Below are positions 44,636 through 54,207 of a stretch of 64,000 nucleotides of DNA, in pieces. The position numbers were made by a program, and so were the translations under genes. The stretch is from Rhizobium sp. 16-488-2b. Lineage in GTDB: Bacteria > Pseudomonadota > Alphaproteobacteria > Rhizobiales > Rhizobiaceae. The DNA is taken from positions 558,001-622,000 of the forward strand of contig NZ_JAGHMF010000034.1 of NCBI RefSeq assembly GCF_017741815.1. Reading direction: 5' to 3'. The notes below the pieces were generated by a model, which was not told the origin of the DNA, searched no databases, and saw nothing but the letters and a program-made list of their open reading frames with translations. Within the stretch, counting starts at the first letter, position 1. Each line of letters opens with the position of its first letter.

Positions 44636-44672
44636 AACTATCTATTTTATAGAGTATGGCGACAATATTGTT
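44636..44672 (-). promoter_or_regulatory. Candidate promoter/operator of the tau genes
   Basis: This AT-rich stretch about 100 bases upstream of the taurine binding-protein gene contains an imperfect palindrome around TCTATTTTATAGA and a perfect 10-base palindrome ACAATATTGT (44662-44671). On the minus strand TTGTCG and GATAGT are 17 bases apart and could be a sigma-70 promoter. These features are suggestive only. Confidence 0.3.
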
Positions 44673-44723
44673 TTGCGTCTGATTTGCCGGGCAGATGATT
44701 GCGGCTTGTCGGTGGTTGCCGCG

Positions 44724-45308
44724 TCAGGCGGCATCCATGGTGATGAGGTAGCAGAGCGCCTTGCCATCCATCTCGAGCGAGATGCCGGCCGCGTCCTGCA
44801 GCAGCAACGTGTCACCTTCTGCGAGAGATGCCTGGCTATCGGCCCAGGTGAGATTGACCGCGCCGCGATGGCAGAACACCAGCAGCGTGCCGGCCGCGCC
44901 GCCGAACGTCACTTCGCCATCGACGGCGACGCGCTCGACCCGGTGCCACAGGCCACCGCGGCGCGTCATGACGTTGAGATCGGTGATCGGCCCGGATTTG
45001 AGCGTCGCGGACACCGCGACGTCCGCGGGAAAGGCGAGGGGTGCGCTCTCCTGCGTCAACAGCAATGGCGCGCGACCGTCGATCGCAAGCGACATGCCCT
45101 CGCCGTCAAGGATCGACAGGGTCCTGTCGATGCCGGGGAAGATCGAGAACGGTCCATCGGTTGCGACCGTCGCCATGCTGATCCGCCAATCGAACTCGGA
45201 CAGTGCGGCCCCCTCCGGCGAAACCGCAATCTCCACCGTCTCCCCGCCACCGTTCTTCCACGGCATGCGGCGATAGCTGCTGGCGGTCAGGGTTGTGGCG
45301 CGGGGCAT
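44724..45308 (-). CDS. hutD: HutD/Ves family protein
   Basis: This 194-residue cupin-fold protein of the HutD/Ves family opens with 'YRRMPWKNGGGETVEIAVSP' and then 'FDWRISMATVATDGPFSIFPGIDRTLSILDGEGM', the family signature. HutD accompanies hut operons and is thought to moderate histidine use, perhaps by binding formylglutamate or urocanate. GGAGA about 5 bases before the ATG supports this start. It lies at the edge of the hut cluster, separated from hutU by a short gene on the other strand. Confidence 0.9.
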   Translation of the reverse strand: MPRATTLTASSYRRMPWKNGGGETVEIAVSPEGAALSEFDWRISMATVATDGPFSIFPGIDRTLSILDGEGMSLAIDGRAPLLLTQESAPLAFPADVAVSATLKSGPITDLNVMTRRGGLWHRVERVAVDGEVTFGGAAGTLLVFCHRGAVNLTWADSQASLAEGDTLLLQDAAGISLEMDGKALCYLITMDAA

Positions 45309-45371
45309 GGAATCTCCGGAGGTTGCAAATGGGAGGGGAGTGGAAGACACTCAGGGGATTGGAGGCGAGTG

Positions 45372-45581
45372 ATGGACATCGTCAACATGGCAAAGGATGC
45401 CCCGATCAATCAACCGGAAACGGCGCCCAAGAAGCGCCGCATTGGTTTCATGGAAGGCATGATCACCGTTCCCGACGACTTCGACACGATGATGGCCGAG
45501 GAAATCGAAGACATGTTCTATGGCGGCGACCTCTTTCCTCCTGAAGACCCAATCAAGCCGATCGTAACAGACAAGGAATGA
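45372..45581 (+). CDS. Short antitoxin-like protein (C-terminal VapB/Phd-type motif), orphan
   Basis: This 69-residue protein contains 'KKRRIGFMEGMITVPDDFDTMMAEEIEDMFYG' (about residues 20-52). That resembles the toxin-neutralizing tail of VapB/Phd antitoxins, which typically reads K-G-x-x-x-V-P-D-D-F-D-x-P followed by a helix and Glu-Gly. The DNA-binding N-terminal half of such proteins is missing, and no toxin gene follows. GGAGGCG lies about 7 bases before the ATG, so it looks translated. It may be an orphan antitoxin remnant or a small protein of other function. It is on the strand opposite the flanking hut genes. Confidence 0.55.
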   Translation: MDIVNMAKDAPINQPETAPKKRRIGFMEGMITVPDDFDTMMAEEIEDMFYGGDLFPPEDPIKPIVTDKE

Positions 45582-45688
45582 GCGGGGACGTTCGAGCGGA
45601 CGCTGATTGCGACCTCTCGTAACAGTCGACCAGACCATCCTTCAGTATCCGGGCCTCATACCGTTCTGAGGCCCGGTGTCTCGCTCTA

Positions 45689-47377
<1,689 letters not shown>

Positions 47378-47419
47378 TGCGTTCCCCTTATCCGGGTTGG
47401 ATGGCTTGTTGTTTCAGGC

Positions 47420-48220
47420 TTATTTCTTGAGGTTCGGCGCAATCGCGGCGATGCGATCGAGAATGTCTTTGAGATGGACGCGCAGGCGGTCGGCCTTGGC
47501 GGTGTCGTAGGCAAAGGGCGGCTTTTCGGTCTGAAGATGCGTGGATTGCGCGAGCTCCATCTGGATCGCATGCACACCGGTTTCCGGCCGCCCGTAGTGC
47601 CGCGTCGTCCAGCCGCCCTTGAAGCGGCCATTGAGGATGCTGTCGTAACCGGTGGCCGAAGCGGTCGCGGAGACGACTGCCTGCTCGATGGCGCGGTCGC
47701 AGGTCTTGCCCAGATCGGTGCCGATATTGAAATCCGGCAGCTTGCCTTCGAAGAGGAACGGGATGTGCGAGCGGATCGAGTGGCAGTCGTAGAGGATCGC
47801 GACGCCGTGGATCGCTTTCACCCGCTCGATCTCGGCGGCAAGCGCCGCGTGATACGGCGCGTGGAAATCGCGCAGGCGTTCAGTGATATCGGCGTCATCA
47901 GGTGCCTCGCCGTCCTTCCAGATCGACAGGCCGTCGAAATCCGTTTCAGGCACCAGGCCGGTGGTGTTCTGGCCGGGATAGAGGCTGGTGCCGGATGGAT
48001 CGCGATTGGCGTCGATGACGTAGCGGTGGAAGGTGGCGCGCACGGTTGTGACGCCATGGATGAGGCCGTCATAGAGATCGTGGATGTGCCAGTCGGTGTC
48101 GGCGAGCAGCTTGCCGTTGTCGTTCAGGCGGTCCCAGATGGCTGGCGGCACGTCCGTGCCGGTGTGCGGGAAGCCGAGGATGATGGGGGATGTGCCCTGG
48201 TGGGTTTCGTGGGTGGTCAT
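47420..48220 (-). CDS. hutG: N-formylglutamate deformylase
   Basis: This 266-residue enzyme belongs to the N-formylglutamate amidohydrolase family (FGase), seen in 'SPIILGFPHTGTDVP', 'RYVIDANRDPSG' and 'AILYDCHSIRSHIPFLFEGKLPDFNIGTD'. It hydrolyses N-formylglutamate to glutamate and formate, the last step of the five-step pathway that requires HutF. It is separated from hutH by a gap holding a mosaic repeat. Confidence 0.93.
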   Translation of the reverse strand: MTTHETHQGTSPIILGFPHTGTDVPPAIWDRLNDNGKLLADTDWHIHDLYDGLIHGVTTVRATFHRYVIDANRDPSGTSLYPGQNTTGLVPETDFDGLSIWKDGEAPDDADITERLRDFHAPYHAALAAEIERVKAIHGVAILYDCHSIRSHIPFLFEGKLPDFNIGTDLGKTCDRAIEQAVVSATASATGYDSILNGRFKGGWTTRHYGRPETGVHAIQMELAQSTHLQTEKPPFAYDTAKADRLRVHLKDILDRIAAIAPNLKK

Positions 48221-48253
48221 TGGTTGAATGCTCCACGGGTTGCGGGGGTGTTA

Positions 48254-48402
48254 CCCCCCTCTGTCCTGCCGGACATCTCCCCCACAAAGGGGGAGATCGA
48301 CTCGTTGTTATCGCCTTGCAGAACGGTTGACTTTGGAGCGAGCGGGAGCGCCCAGCCAATCTCCCCACCTGTGGGGGAGATGCCCGGCAGGGCAGAGGGG
48401 GG
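48254..48402. repeat. Rhizobial mosaic palindromic repeat (RIME-like) between hutH and hutG
   Basis: This element of about 149 bases is bounded by near-perfect 19-base inverted ends (CCCCCCTCTGtCCTGCCGG and its complement, one mismatch). Two internal hairpins are built on CATCTCCCCC…GGGGGAGATC and AATCTCCCC…GGGGGAGATG. It matches the general make-up of Rhizobium-specific intergenic mosaic elements. It fills the hutH-hutG gap. Such repeats are non-coding and may act as terminators or attenuators of polycistronic messages. Confidence 0.8.
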
Positions 48403-48425
48403 CGCCACGAGTGCCGACATCACCA

Positions 48426-49961
48426 TCACCCCTCCAACCCAGGCAGAATCCCCGAAGACACCGCTGCATTCAGCCCACCCGAGGCCACCAGATCGCTCGC
48501 CGCCTGCAGATCACCGGCCATGTAGCGGTCGACCTCCAGCGTCGGCACGACCGTGCGGATCGCGGCGATGGCGCTCGAAAGCTCCGGGCTGGTGGCGAGC
48601 GGCGCGCGGAATTCGACGCCCTGGGCTGCCGTCAACGCTTCGATGCCGATGATCGAGAACAGGTTGTCGGTCATGGCAAGCAGGCGGCGGGCGCCGTGGC
48701 AGGCCATGGAGACGTGGTCTTCCTGGTTGGCCGAGGTCGGCGTCGAGTCGACCGAGGCCGGGTGCGACATCTGCTTGTTTTCCGACATCAGCGCCGCGGA
48801 AGTCACTTCCGCGATCATCAGGCCGGAGTTGAGGCCGGGCTTCTTGGCGAGAAAGGCAGGCAGGCCGTAGGAGAGGGCGGGATCGACGAGGAGCGCGATG
48901 CGCCGCTGCGAAATGGCGCCGATCTCGCAGACGGCGATGGCGATCTGGTCGGCGGCGAAGGCGACCGGTTCGGCGTGGAAATTGCCGCCGGAGACAACGG
49001 AATTGTCAGACAGCACCAGCGGGTTGTCGGTGACCGCGTTGGCCTCGATCTCCAGCGTGCGGGCGACCGAACGCAACAGGTCCAGGCAGGCGCCGTCGAC
49101 CTGCGGCTGGCAGCGGATGCAGTAGGGATCCTGGACGCGCTCGTCGCCCTCGATATGGCTCTGGCGGATAACGGAGTTGTCGAGAAGTGCGCGGAGCGCA
49201 GCGGCCGTGTCGATCTGGCCCTTGTGGCCGCGCAGCGTGTGAATGTCGGGATGGAACGGCGCCGAGGACCCCATGGCAGCATCGGTCGACATCGCGCCGG
49301 TGATGAGCGCTGCCTGGGCGGCGCGATGAGCGCGGAAGAGGCCGGCGAGCGCCAGAGCGGTCGAGGTCTGCGTGCCGTTGATCAGCGCCAGGCCTTCCTT
49401 GGCTGCCAGCACGACAGGGGCCAGCCCGGCCTTGTCGAGCGCCGCAGCGCCGGTCAGGCGCTCGCCTTTGTAAAAGGCTTCGGCTTCGCCCATCATCACG
49501 GCCGCCATATGCGCCAGCGGCGCGAGGTCGCCGGAGGCGCCGACGGAGCCCTTTTCCGGAATGACGGGAATGACGCCCTTTTCCAGCATGCCCTCGATCA
49601 GCCGCACCAGTTCCAGACGCACGCCGGATGCGCCGCGGCCGAGCGAGACGAGTTTTAGGGCCATGATCAGGCGGACGATGTTTTCGGGCAGCGGCGCGCC
49701 GACGCCGCAGCAATGCGACAGGATGAGATTGCGCTGCAGGGTCGCGACGTCAGCGCTGTCGATCTTGATCGAGGCGAGCTTTCCGAAGCCGGTGTTGATG
49801 CCATAGACGGGCGCATTGCCGGCGGCGATCTCGGCGATACGGGCGGCCGCCTTGTTGATGCCGGCGTCGAAGGAGCGGTCGAGCACGGCAGGCTCGCCGG
49901 CCCAGTAGATCGTTTCTAGATGTTTGAGCGATACGGAGCCGGGATGAAGAGTGATGGTCAA
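48426..49961 (-). CDS. hutH: Histidine ammonia-lyase
   Basis: This 511-residue enzyme converts histidine to trans-urocanate and ammonia, the first step of the pathway. The MIO prosthetic group comes from Ala-Ser-Gly at 142-144 (KGSVGASGDLAPLAHM). 'NTGFGKLASIKI' and 'QEDHVSMACHGARRLLAM' are also present. The start is a TTG that overlaps the hutI stop (TTGA), with AGGA upstream. No in-frame ATG or GTG fits the family N-terminus. Longer frame starts lie within hutI and were rejected. Confidence 0.96.
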   Translation of the reverse strand: MTITLHPGSVSLKHLETIYWAGEPAVLDRSFDAGINKAAARIAEIAAGNAPVYGINTGFGKLASIKIDSADVATLQRNLILSHCCGVGAPLPENIVRLIMALKLVSLGRGASGVRLELVRLIEGMLEKGVIPVIPEKGSVGASGDLAPLAHMAAVMMGEAEAFYKGERLTGAAALDKAGLAPVVLAAKEGLALINGTQTSTALALAGLFRAHRAAQAALITGAMSTDAAMGSSAPFHPDIHTLRGHKGQIDTAAALRALLDNSVIRQSHIEGDERVQDPYCIRCQPQVDGACLDLLRSVARTLEIEANAVTDNPLVLSDNSVVSGGNFHAEPVAFAADQIAIAVCEIGAISQRRIALLVDPALSYGLPAFLAKKPGLNSGLMIAEVTSAALMSENKQMSHPASVDSTPTSANQEDHVSMACHGARRLLAMTDNLFSIIGIEALTAAQGVEFRAPLATSPELSSAIAAIRTVVPTLEVDRYMAGDLQAASDLVASGGLNAAVSSGILPGLEG

Positions 49962-51220
49962 CGGTCGATCCTTTCGCCCTTGAAGACGTGTGCGTGAAGC
50001 GGGTTGAAGCCGATGCGGTAGACGAGTTCGGCGAGGCTCTCGACATCCCAGATAGCGAAATCGGCGGACTTGCCGGCTTCGAGCGTGCCGGTTTCGTCGA
50101 TGAGCCCAAGGGCGCGCGCACCTTCCCGGGTAGCGCCGGCGATGCATTCCTCGACGGTGAGGCCGAACAGGGTGGCCGACATGTTCATGGTCAGGAGCAG
50201 CGAGGTCAGCGGCGAGGTGCCGGGGTTGCAGTCGGTGGCGATGGCGATGTGGGCGCCGGCCTCGCGCAGCGCCTTGACCGGCGGCTTCTGCTTTTCGTTG
50301 ATGGCGTAGAAGGCGCCGGGCAGGAGCACCGCGACGGTTCCGGCCGCGGCCATGACGACGGCGTCATCGGCGGTGAGATATTCGAGATGATCGGCCGACA
50401 GCGCCAGATAGGAGGCGGCGAGGCGGGCGCCGCCGAGGTTGGAGAGCTGCTCGGCATGGAGCTTGACGGGAAGACCGAGCTGCTGGGCGCGATCGAAGAC
50501 GCGGCGCATCTCTTCGACGGAAAACGCAATGCCTTCGCAGAAGCCGTCAACAGCATCGACCAGACCTTCGGCATGCGCCTGCTCAAGGCCGGGCAGCACG
50601 ACATCGGTGATGTAGTCGCCATTGCGGCCTTTGTACTCGACCGGCGTGGCATGGGCGCCGAGGTAGGAGGTGACGACGCGGACCGGGCGAATATTGCCCA
50701 GCGTACGGGCGGCGCGCAGCATCTTCAGCTCGGCTTCGATGTTGAGCCCATAGCCGGACTTGATCTCGATCGTCGTCATCCCCTCCGACAGCAGCGTGTC
50801 GAGACGCGGAAGCGAGGCGGCGACGAGGCCGTCGACAGAGAGTGCGTTGGTGGCCTTGACCGAGGAGACGATGCCGCCGCCGGCGCGGGCGACTTCCTCA
50901 TAGGTAGCGCCTTCCAGGCGCATCTCGAACTCGCGGGCGCGGTTGCCGCCATAGACGATGTGGGTGTGGCAATCGACGAGGCCGGGTGTCACCCAGCGGC
51001 CTTCGAGATCGGTGATCTCGGCGCGCTCGATCGCCAGAACCGGCAATTCGCTTTCCGGGCCGACATAGGTGATGCGGCCGGATTCGACGACAACGGCACC
51101 CTTTTCGATGACGCCGAGTCCATCCTTGCTTGGGTCGAGTGTTGCCAGGCGGGCGTTGCGCCACAGGTGCGGGCGAACCTCTCCCTGGGCTTGCTCGTCT
51201 GAAAAATTGTTCCCGTTCAT
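49958..51220 (-). CDS. hutI: Imidazolonepropionase
   Basis: This 420-residue amidohydrolase-superfamily enzyme opens imidazolonepropionate to N-formimidoylglutamate, step three. Metal-binding His pairs are seen in 'LVDCHTHIVYGG', with 'VKLHAEQLSN' and 'ATDCNPGTSPL' later. It is the first gene of the minus-strand hut unit, and its start faces hutF across an intergenic region of about 120 bases with a HutC-type palindrome. Confidence 0.96.
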   Translation of the reverse strand: MNGNNFSDEQAQGEVRPHLWRNARLATLDPSKDGLGVIEKGAVVVESGRITYVGPESELPVLAIERAEITDLEGRWVTPGLVDCHTHIVYGGNRAREFEMRLEGATYEEVARAGGGIVSSVKATNALSVDGLVAASLPRLDTLLSEGMTTIEIKSGYGLNIEAELKMLRAARTLGNIRPVRVVTSYLGAHATPVEYKGRNGDYITDVVLPGLEQAHAEGLVDAVDGFCEGIAFSVEEMRRVFDRAQQLGLPVKLHAEQLSNLGGARLAASYLALSADHLEYLTADDAVVMAAAGTVAVLLPGAFYAINEKQKPPVKALREAGAHIAIATDCNPGTSPLTSLLLTMNMSATLFGLTVEECIAGATREGARALGLIDETGTLEAGKSADFAIWDVESLAELVYRIGFNPLHAHVFKGERIDR

Positions 51221-51249
51221 CAGCTTTGCGCCTTTCCTTATGCCTTAAC

Positions 51250-51261
51250 ATGTATATACAT
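51250..51261. promoter_or_regulatory. HutC operator candidate
   Basis: The perfect 12-base palindrome ATGTATATACAT lies between the divergent hutI and hutF starts. The TGTATATACA core is the kind of site bound by HutC, the urocanate-responsive GntR repressor of hut genes. A hutC gene lies two genes away. AT-rich flanks are consistent with overlapping divergent promoters. Confidence 0.8.
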
Positions 51262-51342
51262 AATAAACAGGTGACAAGGGAAAATTTGGGCGTATCTCTG
51301 GAAAAGAAAGAGACGCTTCCGCCAGAAGGAGAGAAATCGATC

Positions 51343-52704
51343 ATGGCACAAACCGTTGCGACGACACTCCATGCACGCGCAGCACTTCTCCCGGAAGGCT
51401 GGCGGGAGAATGTCCGGCTGACGCTCGCGGGCGGACGCATATCGCGCATCGAGACAGCGGTTCAGCCAGAGCCTGCCGACGAACGCCATCATACGCTCGT
51501 TCCGGCCATGGGGAACCTTCACAGCCATGCTTTCCAGCGCGCCATGGCGGGTCTTGCCGAGGTAAGGGGCCCCGCCAACGACAGCTTCTGGAGCTGGCGC
51601 ACCGTCATGTATAAATTCGCGCTGTCGATGACGCCTGAACATGTCGAGGCGGTGGCCGCGCAGCTCTACATGGAGATGCTGGAGGCCGGTTTCTCCCGTG
51701 TCGGCGAGTTCCACTATCTGCATCATGACAAGGATGGGCGGCCTTATGCCAATATCGCGGAGCTGGCCGAGCGGATTGGCGCGGCGAGTGCCACTGCTGG
51801 CATCGGGCTGACCTTGCTGCCGGTCTTCTACGCGCACTCCGGCTTCGGCGGCGCCGAGCCGATCGACGGCCAGCGCCGGTTCATCAATTCGCTCGACAGC
51901 TTCGCGGCGCTGATGGACGGCTGCCGGACGATGACGTCGCGGCTTGCCGGCGCCGAACTCGGGCTTGCGCCACACAGCCTGCGGGCAGCGACGCCGGAAG
52001 AGCTCATCAAGGTGGTGCCGATGGCGGGCGAAGGACCTGTTCATATCCATGTTGCCGAGCAGGTGAAGGAGGTCGAGGATTGCATCGCCTGGTCCGGCGC
52101 CCGGCCGGTCGAATGGCTGCTCGACAATGCCGATGTCGATGGCCGCTGGTGCCTGATTCATGCCACCCACATGACCGAGAAGGAGACCCGCGAGATGGCG
52201 CGGCGCGGCGCGATTGCCGGTCTCTGCCCGATTACCGAGGCCAATCTCGGCGACGGCACCTTCCCGGCGCCGTTGTTTCTCGAAGAGGGTGGGCGTTATG
52301 GCGTCGGCTCCGATTCCAACGTGCTGATCTCGCTACACGGTGAATTGCGACAGCTCGAATATTCGCAGCGTCTGGCGCTGAGGGCTCGCAACGTCATCGC
52401 CGCATCCGGCGGCTCGACGGCGCGCAGCCTCTTCGACCATGCGATCACCGGCGGCGGTGCGGCGCTGAAGGCGCCGGGCGGGCTGGCGGTCGGGCATCAC
52501 GCCGATATCGTCGCGCTCGATACATTAGCCGTTCCCTATCTCGCCGCTGATCAGCTGCTCGACCACTGGATGTTTGCCGGCGGCGTTGCGGTCGACAGCG
52601 TCTGGGCGTTGGGCGAGAAGAGGGTCGAGGGTGGCCGGCATATCGGCCGCGAGGCGATCAACCGGCGCTTCCTCAAGGCCATGAGCGAGTTGCTGGCGGC
52701 CTGA
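51343..52704 (+). CDS. hutF: Formimidoylglutamate deiminase
   Basis: This 453-residue amidohydrolase-superfamily enzyme has the metal motif HSH in 'AMGNLHSHAFQRAM', 'VHIHVAEQVKEVED' and 'GRYGVGSDSNVLISLHGELR'. It deiminates N-formimidoylglutamate to N-formylglutamate, which hutG then hydrolyses, so the organism uses the five-step variant. The ATG follows AAGGAGAG by about 9 bases; longer in-frame starts overlap the divergent hutI and were rejected. hutC follows directly. Confidence 0.96.
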   Translation: MAQTVATTLHARAALLPEGWRENVRLTLAGGRISRIETAVQPEPADERHHTLVPAMGNLHSHAFQRAMAGLAEVRGPANDSFWSWRTVMYKFALSMTPEHVEAVAAQLYMEMLEAGFSRVGEFHYLHHDKDGRPYANIAELAERIGAASATAGIGLTLLPVFYAHSGFGGAEPIDGQRRFINSLDSFAALMDGCRTMTSRLAGAELGLAPHSLRAATPEELIKVVPMAGEGPVHIHVAEQVKEVEDCIAWSGARPVEWLLDNADVDGRWCLIHATHMTEKETREMARRGAIAGLCPITEANLGDGTFPAPLFLEEGGRYGVGSDSNVLISLHGELRQLEYSQRLALRARNVIAASGGSTARSLFDHAITGGGAALKAPGGLAVGHHADIVALDTLAVPYLAADQLLDHWMFAGGVAVDSVWALGEKRVEGGRHIGREAINRRFLKAMSELLAA

Positions 52705-52760
52705 TGGCCTTTCCAGACTCAGGCAATGCCGGTAGACCGAGAGAAAAGCGGAGCGTGACG

Positions 52761-53480
52761 ATGGATCAGGGCAGGGACATCACCTTGCATCAGCGGATCG
52801 TAAACGACATCGAAGGCCGCATCGTCTCGGGCGAGTGGCCGCCGGGTCACCGCATTCCGTTCGAGCTCGAGCTCACCAAGGAGTATGACTGCTCGCGCAT
52901 GACGGTCAACAAGGCGCTGACCCAGCTCGCCAAGGCGGGCCTGATCGAGCGTCGCAAGAAGTCCGGCAGCTTCGTCACCCAGCCGCAGGCCCAGTCGGCG
53001 GTGCTCGAGATCCACGACATCGCCGCCGAAGTGAAATCGCTGAACCTCGCCTATGCGTTTTCGGTTGCCAGACGCGCCAGGCGCAAGGCGGATGCTGACG
53101 ATAACAGGCGTCTCGAACTGCAGCCGGGCTCCTCGGTCGTCGAGGTGGTCTGCATCCATTTGGCCGGCGGTCGTCCCTTTTGTCTCGAAGAGCGCCTGAT
53201 CAGTCTCGCCACCGTGCCCGAGGCGGAGGAGGCCGACTTCTCGACGGTTCCGCCGGGCAGCTGGCTGATCAACCAGATTCCATGGTCGAGCGCCGAGCAC
53301 CGGATCCACGCGGTCCCTGCCGGAAGTGAGGCTGCGGCGTTGCTCGACATTGCGCGGAATACTGCCTGCCTGGTGGTCGAGCGTCGTACCTGGAGCAATG
53401 TCGGCCCGGTCACCCATGTGCGGTTTACCTATCCCGGCGACAAGCATGCGTTGGTGGCGCGGTTTACGCCGGCGTCTTGA
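52761..53480 (+). CDS. hutC: Histidine utilization repressor (GntR/UTRA)
   Basis: This 239-residue GntR-family repressor has an N-terminal winged helix (about 8-70, with 'ELELTKEYDCSRMTVNKALTQLAKAGLIERRKKSGSFV') and a C-terminal UTRA ligand domain (about 95-235). HutC proteins leave DNA when urocanate binds. The ATG at 52761 has GGAG about 7 bases upstream. A start overlapping the hutF stop (52704) would add 19 residues and cannot be ruled out. It should act on the palindrome between hutI and hutF. Confidence 0.92.
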   Translation: MDQGRDITLHQRIVNDIEGRIVSGEWPPGHRIPFELELTKEYDCSRMTVNKALTQLAKAGLIERRKKSGSFVTQPQAQSAVLEIHDIAAEVKSLNLAYAFSVARRARRKADADDNRRLELQPGSSVVEVVCIHLAGGRPFCLEERLISLATVPEAEEADFSTVPPGSWLINQIPWSSAEHRIHAVPAGSEAAALLDIARNTACLVVERRTWSNVGPVTHVRFTYPGDKHALVARFTPAS

Positions 53481-53509
53481 GCGCTGGGCGTTCGGTCTGA
53501 CAGGCGACT

Positions 53510-53670
53510 GAGAGGTTGTGCCGTGCGGCCCCCTCATCCGGCTGCCGCCACCTTCTCCCCGCGGGGGAGAAGAGACTCGTGGCAGGCCGCTCGCTCAACC
53601 TCCCCTTCGCCCCAACGGGGAGAAGGTGGCCCGAAGGGTCGGATGAGGGGGCCACACGGCAAAACTTCTC
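53510..53670. repeat. Second mosaic palindromic repeat (RIME-like) after hutC
   Basis: This element of about 161 bases has long inverted ends (53510-53540 and 53640-53670) that share TGCCGTG, GGCCCCCTCATCCG and GAGA in mirror order with few mismatches. Two inner hairpins are built on CCTTCTCCCC…GGGGAGAAG. It differs in sequence from the repeat inside the hut cluster but has the same architecture. It lies about 30 bases after hutC and may serve as its transcription end. Confidence 0.8.
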
Positions 53671-53753
53671 AACCATAACCTTGTATCCCGCCGACACACC
53701 AAAACCCCACGCCGCCCGAAAGCCCGTGTTTCCACCATGCAAACTTCACTCGG

Positions 53754-53814
53754 ACGGGGCGCTGGAAATCACCTCGATTGAGTAAGTAGAATATGGCGCT
53801 TTCCAGCGCCCCGT
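53754..53814. repeat. Long inverted repeat in the gene-free stretch after hutC
   Basis: The perfect 15-base arms ACGGGGCGCTGGAAA (53754-53768) and its complement (53800-53814) are separated by 31 AT-richer bases, and the match continues imperfectly outward. It could be the ends of a small non-autonomous element or a structured transcript end. There is no coding sequence between the arms. Confidence 0.7.
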
Positions 53815-54150
53815 TCGGCGGTTTATGAACGCAACTCCGGTCTCTCTGCCTTCTCGCCCAACTTCGCGACGAGACCATGTGTGCCTCACAGGCACGTCCG
53901 GGCTCAACTCGGGCCCATCTTGCGACGGAACCCGCCGTCACCGGAGGGAGACCATTTTCTGCGAACCCGGGTCATGAGGTTTTGCGTCCTACCCTCACGC
54001 TCCGCGCCGATCCCGCCTCGCCGGCACGCCTGCCGGTGTATCCGATGACGGGACGGCGTTATTCTAGGCCGAGGTTTTTCGAATGGGGAAAATTGAAGCA
54101 GAAGATTCGTGTAAGCTGTTGATTTGACGAACATACGTCGCCCGCAGAAA
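53815..54150. other. Gene-free region rich in short hairpins
   Basis: I see no convincing gene in this stretch. It contains many short hairpins, including GTGCCT…AGGCAC, GACGG…CCGTC and GCCGGCA…TGCCGG. The pattern fits a decayed mosaic element or a structured non-coding RNA; neither can be shown from the sequence alone. Confidence 0.4.
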
Positions 54151-54151
54151 C

Positions 54152-54182
54152 GAAAAAGCCGCGCGCCTTTCGACGCGCGGCT
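54152..54182 (-). terminator. Intrinsic terminator of the iron-binding protein gene
   Basis: On the minus strand, 9-base arms AGCCGCGCG/CGCGCGGCT flank an 8-base loop and are followed by a T-run. It ends the transcript about 25 bases after the stop of the iron-binding protein gene, leaving that gene monocistronic on its 3' side. Confidence 0.85.
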
Positions 54183-54207
54183 CTAAAGCCTTGGGAGGCT
54201 CAAAACC

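Noticed and set aside
43479..45581. Plus-strand frame of about 700 codons
   Set aside because: Most of it is antisense to tauA and hutD. Only the last 69 codons, with their own ribosome site and motif, are kept as the antitoxin-like gene.
45582..45688. Possible remnant of a PIN toxin after the antitoxin-like gene ('FERTLIATS')
   Set aside because: Only about ten residues look PIN-like and the rest does not fit. It is too short to claim as a pseudogene.
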